Assembly (NCBI RefSeq): GCF_014698145.1
Contig: NZ_JACJSM010000014.1
Location: forward strand, 1-64,000
Direction: 5' to 3'
Length of the DNA: 64,000 bases
DNA from: Oscillatoria sp. FACHB-1406
GTDB lineage: Bacteria; Cyanobacteriota; Cyanobacteriia; Cyanobacteriales; Spirulinaceae
Part shown: positions 53,989-63,266 of the stretch, in pieces
Numbering within the stretch: the first letter of the stretch is position 1
How the letters are laid out: each line of letters starts with the position of its first letter
Position numbers and translations under genes: made by a program
Notes under the pieces: model-generated
What the model was told of the DNA's origin: nothing
What the model saw: only the letters and a program-made list of their open reading frames with translations
The model's database searches: none

Positions 53989-56376
53989 ATGCTTCATCGC
54001 ATCGTCATTATTAACTTGGGTTGCGGAAATTTACAGCAAGGATTCTCCACAGTAATCGCTCAAATTAGTATTGGCGGACAGGGAACCGGCGTTCAGATAT
54101 CGGGAAGTTTGCCGCCCGCCCCAGAAATAGCCGAAACGTACTCGCGCTGGCACAAACTCTATCGCGCGCTTTCAACTCGTTTGCGGGGGGATAAATTAAG
54201 GGCTTCGCTCCGCTCCGATATTGAGTTTGAGGAGGAAGAAGATTACATCGCTAATGTCTCGCAGTCCGAATTTGATGAATTGTGCGGACAGTTAGAAAAA
54301 CAACTCAATCGTTGGCTGAATTCAGAATCTTTTCATCGCATCGATCGCCAACTTCGCACCCAATTATTACCCACCGAAGAAATACAAGTCGCGATCGAAG
54401 TCGAAGACGAACCCTTACGTCACTTACCCTGGCATCTGTGGCATTTTTTTGAAGATTATCCCAAAGCAGAAGTTACCCTCAGCCCGCAAGAATACGAGCG
54501 CGTCGTCCCCGTACCTTCTCAAGGTCGAATTTTAGCAATTTTGGGACACGCCAGCGGCATTGACGTACAGGCGGATCGCGCTCTGTTAGAAAGTTTGCCG
54601 GGAGCGGAAGTCGTGTTTTTAGTCGAACCGACGCGAGAAATATTAGATCGCTGGTTGTGGGACGATCGCGGCTGGGATATTTTATTCTTTGCGGGGCATA
54701 GTGCCAGCGAACGCGAAGGAGAGGTCGGTTGGATCGAGATTAACCCCACCGAAGGTTTAAGACTCGATCGCCTCAAAAATGCCCTACGCGCTGCAATTTC
54801 GCGGGGCTTAAAGCTCGCAATCTTCAACTCTTGCGACGGTTTGGGGTTGGCACGCCAATTAGCCGATTTAAATCTGCCCCAACTGATTGTGATGCGCGAA
54901 CCCGTTCCCGATCGCGTGGCGCAAGCTTTCTTAAAAAATTTCTTGGCGGCATTTGCGCGGGGCGAATCTTTTCCGCTGGCTGTGCGAGAAGCCCGAGAAC
55001 GATTGCAAGGATTGGAGTCAGAATTTCCTTGCGCCTCCTGGTTGCCTGCAATTTTCCAAAATCCCACCACCGTTCCTCCCGTATGGCCGGATTTCTTTCC
55101 TGTCATACTGCCGAAAAAGACTGTCAAACGCTCTCGAGTTCCCCTATCTATTGCAAGTCTGGGCAGTCTGGGGGCGGCGGCGTTTGCGATAAGCTTGCGG
55201 TTGTTCGGCGTGTTGCAACCGCTGGAGTTAAAGGCCTTCGATGCGTTGTTGCGCTTGCGTCCCGAGGAAGGGGCGGATCCGCGCTTGTTGTTGGTGACGG
55301 TGACAGCGAGGGACGTACAGGAACAGAGAGGCCGGGATATTAAGTTTGCGCGATCCGGACGTTCGCTATCCGATCGCTCCCTCGCCCAATTGCTCGATAA
55401 ACTAAAAGCCAACGGCGCGCGCGTGGTTGGATTGGATATTTACCGCGATTTTGCTGCCGAACCGGAGTCTCGAAATTTAATCCAAAACCTGCAAAACGAC
55501 GATCGCTTGGTGGTGGTTTGCAAGGCGGGAAATGGCAGCAGTTCCGACTTCCCGCCAGCGCCAGAGATTCCGCCACAGCAGGTCGGAGAACGGGCGGGAT
55601 TTGGAGATATTGTTGCCGATAGCGAGATCGATGGCGTGCTGCGCCGTCAGTTGTTTGGGATGTCGCCGCCGGTGGATTCGAGGTGTCGCAGTTCGGCTTC
55701 GCTAGCGTTACAAGTTGCGTTGCGCTATCTCAAAGATCGAGGGATTGAGGCGACATTAACGAATAAGGACGAGTTGAGCATTGGGAACGCGCTGTTGAAA
55801 CCGTTGGGGATAACGAGCGGCGGCTATCGCAATATCGACGTGCGCGGCTATCAAATTATGCTCAACTACCGCGCTACCCAACAGATCGCGCCGCAATTAA
55901 CCCTCGCTTCGGCACTAGCGGGCGGCTTGACTCCGGAGTTAGCCAAAGGGCGAATCGTTCTCATCGGTACGACGGATGAAAGCTTTGGCGACGTTCATCG
56001 CACGCCCTACGATCGCGCTAAGACGGACAAAACCCCCGGCGTTGTCATTCAAGCTCAAGCCGTCAGTCAAATTATCAGCGCTTCTCTTGACAAAAGACCG
56101 TTAATCTGGTTTTTTCCCGAATGGGGGGAGATGCTCTGGATTGTAGTTTGGTCGGGAGTTGGGGGAGGGATTGTTAGCAATCTGTACGGTGGTAGGGCGC
56201 GCTTGGGGGCGGGAGGCGGCGCGATCGCAATTCTTATAGGCGGATGCTATCTGGTTCTGTGGCGCAGCGGCGGTTGGTTGCCGGTGGTTCCCGCCGCGCT
56301 GGGGGCGATGGTTGCAATGGGAACCGTCGCGATCGTTCGCCGTCTTAGACCTGACGGAATAATTCGTAATTCGTAA
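53989..56376 (+). CDS. CHAT protease-domain / CHASE2 sensor protein
   Basis: The 795-residue protein has an N-terminal region (1-150), then a CHAT caspase-like domain with His237 (FFAGHSASEREGE) and Cys282 (IFNSCDGLGLA), both catalytic positions intact. A transmembrane helix follows (~384-407). A CHASE2 extracellular sensor domain (~410-700) has LLVTVTARDVQ, GARVVGLDIYRDF and LIGTTDESFGDVHRTPYD. C-terminal helices end the protein. A membrane sensor that could switch a cytosolic protease is inferred. The last residues (IIRNS) are encoded by the start of an AATTCGT repeat. The usual DUF1822 and DUF928 genes flank it. Confidence 0.9.
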   Translation: MLHRIVIINLGCGNLQQGFSTVIAQISIGGQGTGVQISGSLPPAPEIAETYSRWHKLYRALSTRLRGDKLRASLRSDIEFEEEEDYIANVSQSEFDELCGQLEKQLNRWLNSESFHRIDRQLRTQLLPTEEIQVAIEVEDEPLRHLPWHLWHFFEDYPKAEVTLSPQEYERVVPVPSQGRILAILGHASGIDVQADRALLESLPGAEVVFLVEPTREILDRWLWDDRGWDILFFAGHSASEREGEVGWIEINPTEGLRLDRLKNALRAAISRGLKLAIFNSCDGLGLARQLADLNLPQLIVMREPVPDRVAQAFLKNFLAAFARGESFPLAVREARERLQGLESEFPCASWLPAIFQNPTTVPPVWPDFFPVILPKKTVKRSRVPLSIASLGSLGAAAFAISLRLFGVLQPLELKAFDALLRLRPEEGADPRLLLVTVTARDVQEQRGRDIKFARSGRSLSDRSLAQLLDKLKANGARVVGLDIYRDFAAEPESRNLIQNLQNDDRLVVVCKAGNGSSSDFPPAPEIPPQQVGERAGFGDIVADSEIDGVLRRQLFGMSPPVDSRCRSSASLALQVALRYLKDRGIEATLTNKDELSIGNALLKPLGITSGGYRNIDVRGYQIMLNYRATQQIAPQLTLASALAGGLTPELAKGRIVLIGTTDESFGDVHRTPYDRAKTDKTPGVVIQAQAVSQIISASLDKRPLIWFFPEWGEMLWIVVWSGVGGGIVSNLYGGRARLGAGGGAIAILIGGCYLVLWRSGGWLPVVPAALGAMVAMGTVAIVRRLRPDGIIRNS

Positions 56377-56434
56377 TTCGTAATTCGTAATTGGGGGTAT
56401 TATACTCAACGCGGTCAATTGTCAATCATTCAGC

Positions 56435-56480
56435 AAGCCGCAAACTTGAGTGATGGGGGATAATTATTCCCCTGCGGCTT
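56435..56480. other. intergenic hairpin between CHAT-CHASE2 and DUF928 genes
   Basis: AAGCCGCA (56435-56442) pairs with TGCGGCTT (56473-56480), and between them GGGGATAATTATTCCCC forms a second stem. The composite hairpin has no T-tract. It may be a processing or attenuation structure. Confidence 0.45.
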
Positions 56481-56631
56481 GACTTTCAAGATTTATAGCC
56501 CGCGATCGCAACCGACAAGGCAACATTTAACGCCAGAACAAATTTGTCACAATAGCAGAAGGTGTTTCCTTTTGGCTTCCTCGATCGGTTCGCAATCCCG
56601 AGTAGAAAATGCTTTATAGCGAAAATCAGCG

Positions 56632-57444
56632 ATGAAATTTTTTAACGCAAAGTTCTCCCTTCATAAAAAAATATTAGCTCTGGCGCTGCTTGGGGCGATC
56701 GCAGCCAGTCTTCCCCTTGCTGCCAACTCGCAAACCCTCTCCGAGCGATCGCGCGACAGCATAGACACTATCCAACCCATTGTCTTTGCTACTCCCGACT
56801 TAAGCGGACGAGGACGACCCGGAGACCGTCGCGGGGGGGCAAGTCGGGGGATTTGTCCGAGACACGGACGCGCTCGAGATCTCGTCGCATTCATCCCCGA
56901 TACAAGCAGCAATCCCTCCATCGGACTGACGACAGAAGCGCATCCTACCTTTTGGTTCCACGTTCCCTACGCTGCCAAAGACTTCTCGAACCTTAGCTTT
57001 ACCCTTCAGGACGAAGAAGACAACCCGATTTACACCACCCAACTCACCGGACTCAGCAACTTACCCGGAATCGTTAGTTTCCAACTCCCCGCAAACGCGC
57101 CGTCCCTGACACCGGGGACAACTTATCGATGGGTTGTCAGCCCTAGCTGCGAAGAAGGGCGCTCTGGCAACGATGAGTTTTCTGCTCGGGTTGCAGTCGG
57201 CGGTTCCGTTGTTCGCGTTGCTGTGGATCCAGAGATCGATCGCGAACTCAAAGAAGCTCGCACCCCCAGAGAGCGCGCCCTCATCTATGCCCGCAACGGC
57301 TTTTGGTACGATACTTTTACCGAAATTGGCAACCTCCGGCGCGCGGGCGAGGCGGGAGATGATTGGGAACAACTTTTAGATTCATTAGATCTCGAAGAAT
57401 TTGCTAAACGCCCGCTCGTCGATTGCTGTCAGGGGAATAATTGA
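56632..57444 (+). CDS. DUF928 family protein
   Basis: The 270-residue exported protein has a signal peptide (KKILALALLGAIAASLPLAA, cleavage after NSQ). The DUF928 pattern follows: GASRGICP near residues 70-76, LVAFIPDTSSNPSIGLTTEA, HPTFWFHVPY and SFQLPANAPSLTPGTTYRWV. A C-terminal part (ARTPRERALIYARNGFWYDT) is typical of the family. DUF928 proteins are predicted periplasmic partners of CHAT and CHASE2 proteins in cyanobacteria. Its molecular role is unknown. It is the last gene of the locus. Confidence 0.87.
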   Translation: MKFFNAKFSLHKKILALALLGAIAASLPLAANSQTLSERSRDSIDTIQPIVFATPDLSGRGRPGDRRGGASRGICPRHGRARDLVAFIPDTSSNPSIGLTTEAHPTFWFHVPYAAKDFSNLSFTLQDEEDNPIYTTQLTGLSNLPGIVSFQLPANAPSLTPGTTYRWVVSPSCEEGRSGNDEFSARVAVGGSVVRVAVDPEIDRELKEARTPRERALIYARNGFWYDTFTEIGNLRRAGEAGDDWEQLLDSLDLEEFAKRPLVDCCQGNN

Positions 57445-57746
57445 TAATTGATAATGGATAATGGACAACGAAAGGCGTAATACCAGTTGGTAATTGATAA
57501 TTGATAATGGGTAACGAAATCCTTAAGCTCGGTTTGAGATGAATTGGTGCGATTATAGCGATTCTAGCCTTGGTCTCAACAGAGCAATTAACAGCCCCGA
57601 AAGTTATCCATTGTCTATTATCGAATGACACTGACTTAAGGCTGGTGGGCGCTGCCCACCCTACGGAATTATCTGTAGAGACGTTGCAAGTCAACGTCTC
57701 TACAGGCGATTTTTCAACTATCTAAGACGTTATCCATTGTCCATTA
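57445..57746. repeat. repeat-rich gap with short tandem repeats and a family B element
   Basis: The gap has AATTGATAATTGATAATGG heptamer-like runs (57441-57510) and a family B element (57624-57720) lacking its right end. Further TTATCCATTGTCCATTATCA repeats follow (57731-57762), and these run into the 3' end of the next gene. No gene is seen. Confidence 0.6.
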
Positions 57747-58898
57747 TCAATTATCCATTATCAAAGTCGATTTCGTCTCGAGTTCGACGCGCGTCAGTTC
57801 TCGCAGTGCTTCTTGAATAGAAGGAGACATTATCGCAAAGTCGCGTTGCAACAAAGTTTCTTTTTCGGATTCTTGGGGAAACACAATCGCGTATAGATCT
57901 GCATGAGGTAGGCTATCGTGCAGTCTGCGGATCGCTTGATAGCGATCGATCCCGATATGCCGGATCTGGTTGCGCGCCGGCATTCCTCCCCCTTTCAACG
58001 CCTGTAACTCTTCCGGAGTCAAGATCGGGGCTAATTTCTCCGCTTTGGTGGGGCGGAACCGCTGAGTAGCGTTATATTGCAACAAAGCCTCGCTTTCGAG
58101 CGCGCGGTTGAAGGTGGAGCGATAGTTGCGTTGAGAAAGGCGCTGCTGCCATTGCGGAGGGAGGTTATCGAGGCGGCGCAACATTCCCAGATGGGTGCGT
58201 ATGAGCTTGAAGTAGGTTCGTTGAGCTTTGAGTTCGGGACGATTTTTGAGGGACTCTGATAGCACCCAAGCTGCATCTAAGTTTTCAAACGTGCGAGCTT
58301 GATTCCCTCGATCGTACTGCGCGATCGCGTCGGCTAACAGTAAGTTTTGCAAGCGCAGTAACCCGCCAAAGTCGGGCATCGTTCCAGGATCGCCACTTTC
58401 GAGCCAGTTGCCATTTCTTTCCCATTCGGGCGTTTTGTGGAAGCGCAAAGTGTTACGCAGGAGTGTTAGTTTTTGTTCGCGTGCGTTTAGGTAGCTGGTG
58501 AGTTCTGGCGGCAGTGCGTCAAAGCGCGATCGCTGAGTCTTATCGAAGCCTGTTTTACCCTGGGCTGTGATGTAGCGATCGAGCGGTTTTTCGAGTTGGC
58601 TAAAAATCCGTTTTTCGCTAGCATTCACTTGAACGGAGGATGCGGAGGACGGATATTCGATCGCAATTCCTAATGCGGCGGCTTTCTTTTTTAGCGCGAT
58701 CGCGGAGCCATTGTCAGATTGAAGGGAAGAACGCCGAATAAACGCTGTTGTTTCGCTCTCGATCGCGCTTTCTTGGCGTTCCAGCGCTAAGTTATCTTGC
58801 ACGAGCGCGATCGCACCCACAGCTAACAAACCCGCGAGCGCGCTGAAAGAAAGATTGCGGAGAAGTTTCGGTGAAGGGAGAGTTCGGGAAGTTACCAC
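57747..58898 (-). CDS. hypothetical membrane-anchored protein
   Basis: The 383-residue protein starts at GTG (MVTSRTLPSPKLLRNLSFSA) and has one N-terminal hydrophobic segment (SFSALAGLLAVGAIALVQDN). The remainder is soluble and helical, with LPPELTSYLNAREQKLTLLR, TMPDFGGLLRLQNLLLADAI and YRSTFNRALESEALLQYNAT. I recognise no family; the pattern of paired helices around residues 110-260 could be TPR-like. The last residues (IMDN) come from short tandem repeats, so the original stop may have been different. Periplasmic location is inferred. Confidence 0.6.
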   Translation of the reverse strand: MVTSRTLPSPKLLRNLSFSALAGLLAVGAIALVQDNLALERQESAIESETTAFIRRSSLQSDNGSAIALKKKAAALGIAIEYPSSASSVQVNASEKRIFSQLEKPLDRYITAQGKTGFDKTQRSRFDALPPELTSYLNAREQKLTLLRNTLRFHKTPEWERNGNWLESGDPGTMPDFGGLLRLQNLLLADAIAQYDRGNQARTFENLDAAWVLSESLKNRPELKAQRTYFKLIRTHLGMLRRLDNLPPQWQQRLSQRNYRSTFNRALESEALLQYNATQRFRPTKAEKLAPILTPEELQALKGGGMPARNQIRHIGIDRYQAIRRLHDSLPHADLYAIVFPQESEKETLLQRDFAIMSPSIQEALRELTRVELETKSTLIMDN

Positions 58899-59435
58899 GG
58901 CTCGAAGGGTTGAGGGTAAACAGTCGGATCTACACTCGATACTATCTCAATTCCGGAAGCGGGATAGGCTTAATTTACCTTAACATTTCTCAATCTTCAA
59001 TTGATATAATTTGCATCAAATCAAGAGATCGGGTAGGGTGGGCAGCGCCCACCAGCCAAGACTTTGGTGCATTTAGAAACGTACCTTCACGTTTCAAGTA
59101 GTGCAATACCTTAATACTTCCCAATTTTCAGCAGACATAGTAATACCAATTCTCATTGATTTTGCACGATTCCCGAAGAGGGCATAACAATGTGGCTGCC
59201 CCTACGATGAAAAATTTAGTGCATCGTAACTGAGAATTGGTAGAAGTTCAAAGCGATCGCCAAAGCAGAGGACGGCTATTCTAACATCATCGTAGAAAAA
59301 GTATTATATAAATCGCCAAATCCTGTAGGGGCATAACACTGTTATGCCCTTGCCAATTGTTGCTATACCTTTAGCGATCGCGACTAATACTGGAAAGCCA
59401 AAATTAAGGAAAACCTAATTTGTGCAACGCCATCT
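58899..59435. repeat. intergenic region with several dispersed elements
   Basis: GTAGGGTGGGCAGCGCCCAC (59031-59052) and the following CCAGCCAAGA match 14689-14718. A full family D element lies at 59145-59241, inverted relative to the one at 24018-24113. A palindromic TAGGGGCATAACACTGTTATGCCC lies at 59327-59350. No gene is seen in this gap. Confidence 0.6.
59145..59241. mobile_element. MITE-like inverted-repeat element (family D)
   Basis: A 97-bp element ACCAATTCTCATTGATTTTG ... AGAATTGGT is the reverse complement of the copy at 24018-24113. Both ends are complementary over about ten bases. It includes GCACGATTCCCGAAGAGGGC and AAATTTAGTGCATCG. Confidence 0.65.
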
Positions 59436-60086
59436 TCAATTCGTATCATTAAGATTGCGGATTTTCTGGCGAAAGGCTCTGAGAGCGGGACTTCTTCCGA
59501 CTTGCTGACTTTGTGCCAAAACTTCAGCTACGAGGTCTACAATCGGGAAATTTAGGAAAGTAGAGCTTATTAAAACGGGCTGATATTGTCCCGATTGTAG
59601 CTCGTAAATGTTTAGTTCCCCGCTGGCATAAATCCAAAGTTCGGCAACCCCTAAACTAACGTAAGCATCCAATTGAGTTTTCGAGGTAACATCGACTTCA
59701 ATCGCCAGATCGGGCGGCGGATCGACCGAAAGATTGAGTCGTCGTTTTCCGCGCATTTGAGCATGATTTTGAATGTAAAAGCATTTGTCCGGTTCAATCC
59801 CATAACCCATCTCTTGACGTTTAAAAGTTGTCGAACCAAAACATTCACAGTCTATTTCGAGTTCTTCTAACAAAATTTTGACGATATCGCCAATCAGAGA
59901 TTTTTCTCGTTCGTGTTGGGGGAGTGGCATCCGAATTTCTAATGTTTTCTGACTGTAAGCAATCCGAGCGGCGCGTTTTTCGCTCAACTCCTTCAAAACT
60001 TGTTCAAATTCCGACCAATCAACTTCGCGGATTAGCAATCGCTGACCGGGAGGTACATCGAGTTGTTGCAGTTGAAGAGTAACCAT
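59436..60086 (-). CDS. Uma2 family endonuclease
   Basis: The 216-residue protein is a PD-(D/E)xK-fold Uma2 member. It has DWSEFEVLKELSEKR-type helix at the start, IRMPLPQHEREKSLIGDIVK and catalytic-site strands GIEPDKCFYIQN and PPPDLAIEVDVTSKTQLDAY. YVSLGVAELWIYASGELNIY follows. The Asp, Glu and Lys residues expected for nuclease activity are in place. It lacks the coiled-coil extension of the Uma2 gene at 47627. It is divergent from the large LRR gene, with a 153-nt gap. Confidence 0.88.
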   Translation of the reverse strand: MVTLQLQQLDVPPGQRLLIREVDWSEFEQVLKELSEKRAARIAYSQKTLEIRMPLPQHEREKSLIGDIVKILLEELEIDCECFGSTTFKRQEMGYGIEPDKCFYIQNHAQMRGKRRLNLSVDPPPDLAIEVDVTSKTQLDAYVSLGVAELWIYASGELNIYELQSGQYQPVLISSTFLNFPIVDLVAEVLAQSQQVGRSPALRAFRQKIRNLNDTN

Positions 60087-60239
60087 AATTTTATCTTTAT
60101 ATGTAGGGTGCGTTAATGACAGCGTAACGCACCATTATTTTGACTTATTTTAATGGGATAAACGCTAGCAATGGGACGAGAATTTTGAATTTGCGGTTGC
60201 CTCTGCCAGAATAGAAACAACCATTTCCCTCCAGCCCTC

Positions 60240-63026
60240 ATGACGTACCAGGAAGCCCGAGAACGCATCGCGCGCGCCGCCGCCGAAAACTGGGAAACCC
60301 TCGACCTCAAATGCTTGGGACTCACCGAACTGCCCCCCGAAATCGGCAACTGCACCCAACTGCAACGGCTGATTCTGGGCGATGGGAAAGACAGATTGAA
60401 CGGTATCGGTAATAACCTTACTACTCTGCCGCCAGAAATCGGTCAACTGAAGAGCCTGAAAATCCTCAAACTCGGCTTTAACCGCTTGGCGAGCTTGCCC
60501 CCAGAAATTAGCCAACTGCAAGAACTGCGCGCGTTGCACCTTCCTAGAAATCAGTTCGATGCAATCCCCGATTCCGTCTTCGCGCTCCCCCACCTCGTTT
60601 ATCTCAACTGCGGGGACAACCGCATCGCCACCCTTTCCCCCCAAATCCAAAAGCTGCAACGCCTAGAAACCTTGGTGCTAGAAATAAATCTGTTGGAAGA
60701 GTTGCCGGAAGAGTTGGGGATGTTGCCGGTTCTTAAAGGATTGTATCTGTTGGCTAATCCGCTGGCTCGGTTGCCGAAGAGTTGTCAGCAGTTGATTAAC
60801 CTGCGGCATTTCTCGATATCCGGCAAAACTTGGACGGAAGTTCCCAACGAAATTAAGCACTTCACTAAATTGCGAAATTTAAGGCTTTTTCACAGTCAAA
60901 TTACCGAACTTCCCGCCTTTATTTCGCAACTCATCCAACTAAGAACTCTCGACCTCAGTCACAATCAACTACAACAGTTACCGGAATGGTTGGGCAACAT
61001 GACGCAACTGACAACTCTCGACATCGGGGGCAATCAGCTACAACAGCTACCGGAATGGTTGGGCAACATGACGCAACTGACAACTCTCGACATCGGGGGC
61101 AATCAGCTACAACAGCTACCGGAATGGTTGGGCAACATGACGCAACTGACAACTCTCGACATCGGGGGCAATCAGCTACAACAGCTACCGGAATGGTTGG
61201 GCAACATGACGCAACTGACAACTCTCGACATCGGGGGCAATCAGCTACAACAGCTACCGGAATGGTTGGGCAACATGACGCAACTGACAACTCTCGATAT
61301 TGGGGGCAATCAACTGCAACAGCTACCGGAATGGTTGGGCAACATGACGCAACTGACAACTCTCGATATTGGGGGCAATCAACTGCAACAGCTACCGGAA
61401 TGGTTGGGCAACATGACGCAACTGACAACTCTCGATATTGGGGGCAATCAACTGCAACAGCTACCGGAATGGTTGGGCAACATGACGCAACTGACAACTC
61501 TCGATATTGGGGGCAATCAACTGCAACAGCTACCGGAATGGTTGGGCAACATGACGCAACTGACAACTCTCGATATTGGGGGCAATCAGCTACAACAGCT
61601 ACCGGAATGGCTGGGCAACCTGATGCAACTGACAACTCTCTACATCGCGAACAATCAACTGCAACAGCTACCGGAATGGCTGGGCAACATGACGCAACTG
61701 ACAACTCTCGATATTGGGAGAAACAAACTGCAACAGCTACCGGAATGGTTGGGCAACCTCACGCAACTGACGAGTCTCCGCCTCAATGACAATCAACTGC
61801 AACAGTTGCCGGACTGGTTGGGCAACCTGATGCAACTGACAACTCTCTACATCGCGAACAATCAACTGCAACAGCTACCGGAATGGCTGGGCAACATGAC
61901 GCAACTGACAACTCTCGACATCGGGGGCAATCAGCTACAACAGTTGCCGGAATGGTTGGGCCACCTCACGCAACTGACGAGTCTCCACCTCAATGACAAT
62001 CAGCTAAAACAGCTACCGGAATGGTTGGGCAACCTCACGCAACTGACGAGTCTCCGCCTCAATGACAATCAACTGCAACAGTTGCCGGACTGGTTGGGCA
62101 ACCTGATGCAACTGACGAGTCTCTACATCGCGAACAATCAGCTGCAACAGCTACCGGAATGGCTGGGCAACCTCACGCAACTGACAACTCTCGACATCGC
62201 GAACAATAAACTACAACAGTTGCCGGAATGGTTGGGCAACCTCACGCAACTGACAACTCTCTACCTCAGTTTCAACCAATTGCAACAGCTACCGGAATGG
62301 CTGGACAACCTCACGCAACTGACGAGTCTCGACATCAGTTTCAATCAACTGCAACAGCTACCGGAATGGTTGGGCAACCTGACGCAACTGACGAGTCTTG
62401 GCATCGGTGGCAATCAACTGCAACAGCTACCGGAATGGTTGGGCAACATGACGCAACTGACGAGTCTTAACCTCTGGAACAATCAACTGCAACAGCTACC
62501 GGAATCCTTGGGCAACCTGACGCAACTGACGAGTCTCTACATCGGGGGCAATGAACTGCAACAGCTACCGGAATGGTTGGGCAACCTCACCCAACTGAGG
62601 GGTCTCTACATCGCGAACAATCAACTGCAACAGCTACCGGAATGGTTGAGCAACCTCACCCAACTGACGAGTCTCGACATCGAGGGCAATGAACTGCAAC
62701 AGTTGCCGGAATGGTTGGGCAACCTCACCCAACTGAGGAGTCTCTACATCTGGGGCAATGAACTGCAACAGTTGCCGGAATCCTTGGGTAACCTGACGCA
62801 ACTGACAAGTCTCCACCTCATGGGCAATCAACTCAAACAGTTACCCGAATCCTTGGGCAACCTGACGCAACTGACAAGTCTTTCCTTAAATTACAATCAA
62901 CTCAAACAGTTACCCGAATCCTTGGGCAATCTGACGCAACTGACGAGTTTCAAGCTCGGTGGCAATCAATGCCACAGTATCCTCCTCGTTCTCAACAATG
63001 AAAATAGGCAAACTGAAAGCGGTTAA
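60240..63026 (+). CDS. giant leucine-rich-repeat protein with homogenised repeats
   Basis: The 928-residue protein starts MTYQEARERIARAAAENWET and LDLKCLGLTELPPEIGNCTQ, the N-terminal capping pattern of cyanobacterial LRR proteins. About eight diverged LRRs lead to 29 units of 23 residues (LQQLPEWLGNMTQLTTLDIG-GNQ and variants, ~240-920). It has no signal peptide, no Roc-COR GTPase and no catalytic domain. The chain ends shortly after the last repeat (GNQCHSILLVLNNENRQ). A protein-binding scaffold is inferred. Repeat number is likely to vary between strains. Confidence 0.9.
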   Translation: MTYQEARERIARAAAENWETLDLKCLGLTELPPEIGNCTQLQRLILGDGKDRLNGIGNNLTTLPPEIGQLKSLKILKLGFNRLASLPPEISQLQELRALHLPRNQFDAIPDSVFALPHLVYLNCGDNRIATLSPQIQKLQRLETLVLEINLLEELPEELGMLPVLKGLYLLANPLARLPKSCQQLINLRHFSISGKTWTEVPNEIKHFTKLRNLRLFHSQITELPAFISQLIQLRTLDLSHNQLQQLPEWLGNMTQLTTLDIGGNQLQQLPEWLGNMTQLTTLDIGGNQLQQLPEWLGNMTQLTTLDIGGNQLQQLPEWLGNMTQLTTLDIGGNQLQQLPEWLGNMTQLTTLDIGGNQLQQLPEWLGNMTQLTTLDIGGNQLQQLPEWLGNMTQLTTLDIGGNQLQQLPEWLGNMTQLTTLDIGGNQLQQLPEWLGNMTQLTTLDIGGNQLQQLPEWLGNLMQLTTLYIANNQLQQLPEWLGNMTQLTTLDIGRNKLQQLPEWLGNLTQLTSLRLNDNQLQQLPDWLGNLMQLTTLYIANNQLQQLPEWLGNMTQLTTLDIGGNQLQQLPEWLGHLTQLTSLHLNDNQLKQLPEWLGNLTQLTSLRLNDNQLQQLPDWLGNLMQLTSLYIANNQLQQLPEWLGNLTQLTTLDIANNKLQQLPEWLGNLTQLTTLYLSFNQLQQLPEWLDNLTQLTSLDISFNQLQQLPEWLGNLTQLTSLGIGGNQLQQLPEWLGNMTQLTSLNLWNNQLQQLPESLGNLTQLTSLYIGGNELQQLPEWLGNLTQLRGLYIANNQLQQLPEWLSNLTQLTSLDIEGNELQQLPEWLGNLTQLRSLYIWGNELQQLPESLGNLTQLTSLHLMGNQLKQLPESLGNLTQLTSLSLNYNQLKQLPESLGNLTQLTSFKLGGNQCHSILLVLNNENRQTESG
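60966..62966 (+). repeat. 29 tandem 69-bp LRR-coding repeats
   Basis: Units start near 60966 and recur every 69 bp. Nine consecutive copies (through about 61590) encode the same 23 residues. Four of them use GACATCGGGGGCAATCAGC-TAC and the next four use GATATTGGGGGCAATCAAC-TGC, so two sub-blocks were duplicated separately; the ninth is a mosaic. Units 12-13 and 16-17 are also copied as pairs. Confidence 0.9.
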
Positions 63027-63266
63027 AGAACTGATTCCCAAAATGTTGTTGGGCAAATGTTTGCATAGGCGTATATAAAACGATTTTCGCGCGAGTGAAA
63101 TACACCCAGGAGTAAAACCGTCTTAGAGTCGCTGATGCACCCTTATTTTGAACGGCCCTTTAGGGGTCGCATAATCTCTACAGCGTCATCGTAAATTTGG
63201 TATAACGATCGCAACAAGGGACATTATAAATTACATAAATAACGTCCCTTGTCAAGCACTTCGACT
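63027..63266. other. intergenic region with a hairpin
   Basis: ACAAGGGAC (63214-63222) and GTCCCTTGT (63244-63252) can pair across a 21-nt AT-rich loop and may mark the end of the convergent transcripts. No gene is seen. Confidence 0.45.

Noticed and set aside
60955..61789. Long frames on both strands inside the LRR gene (repeating ASCCPTIPVAV and GQHDATDNSR units)
   Set aside because: They are consequences of the 69-bp period, which keeps all frames open; the LRR frame has clear family signatures.
63214..63252. ACAAGGGAC/GTCCCTTGT hairpin as a strong terminator
   Set aside because: The 21-nt loop and missing T-tract make it weak; reported only as part of the gap description.
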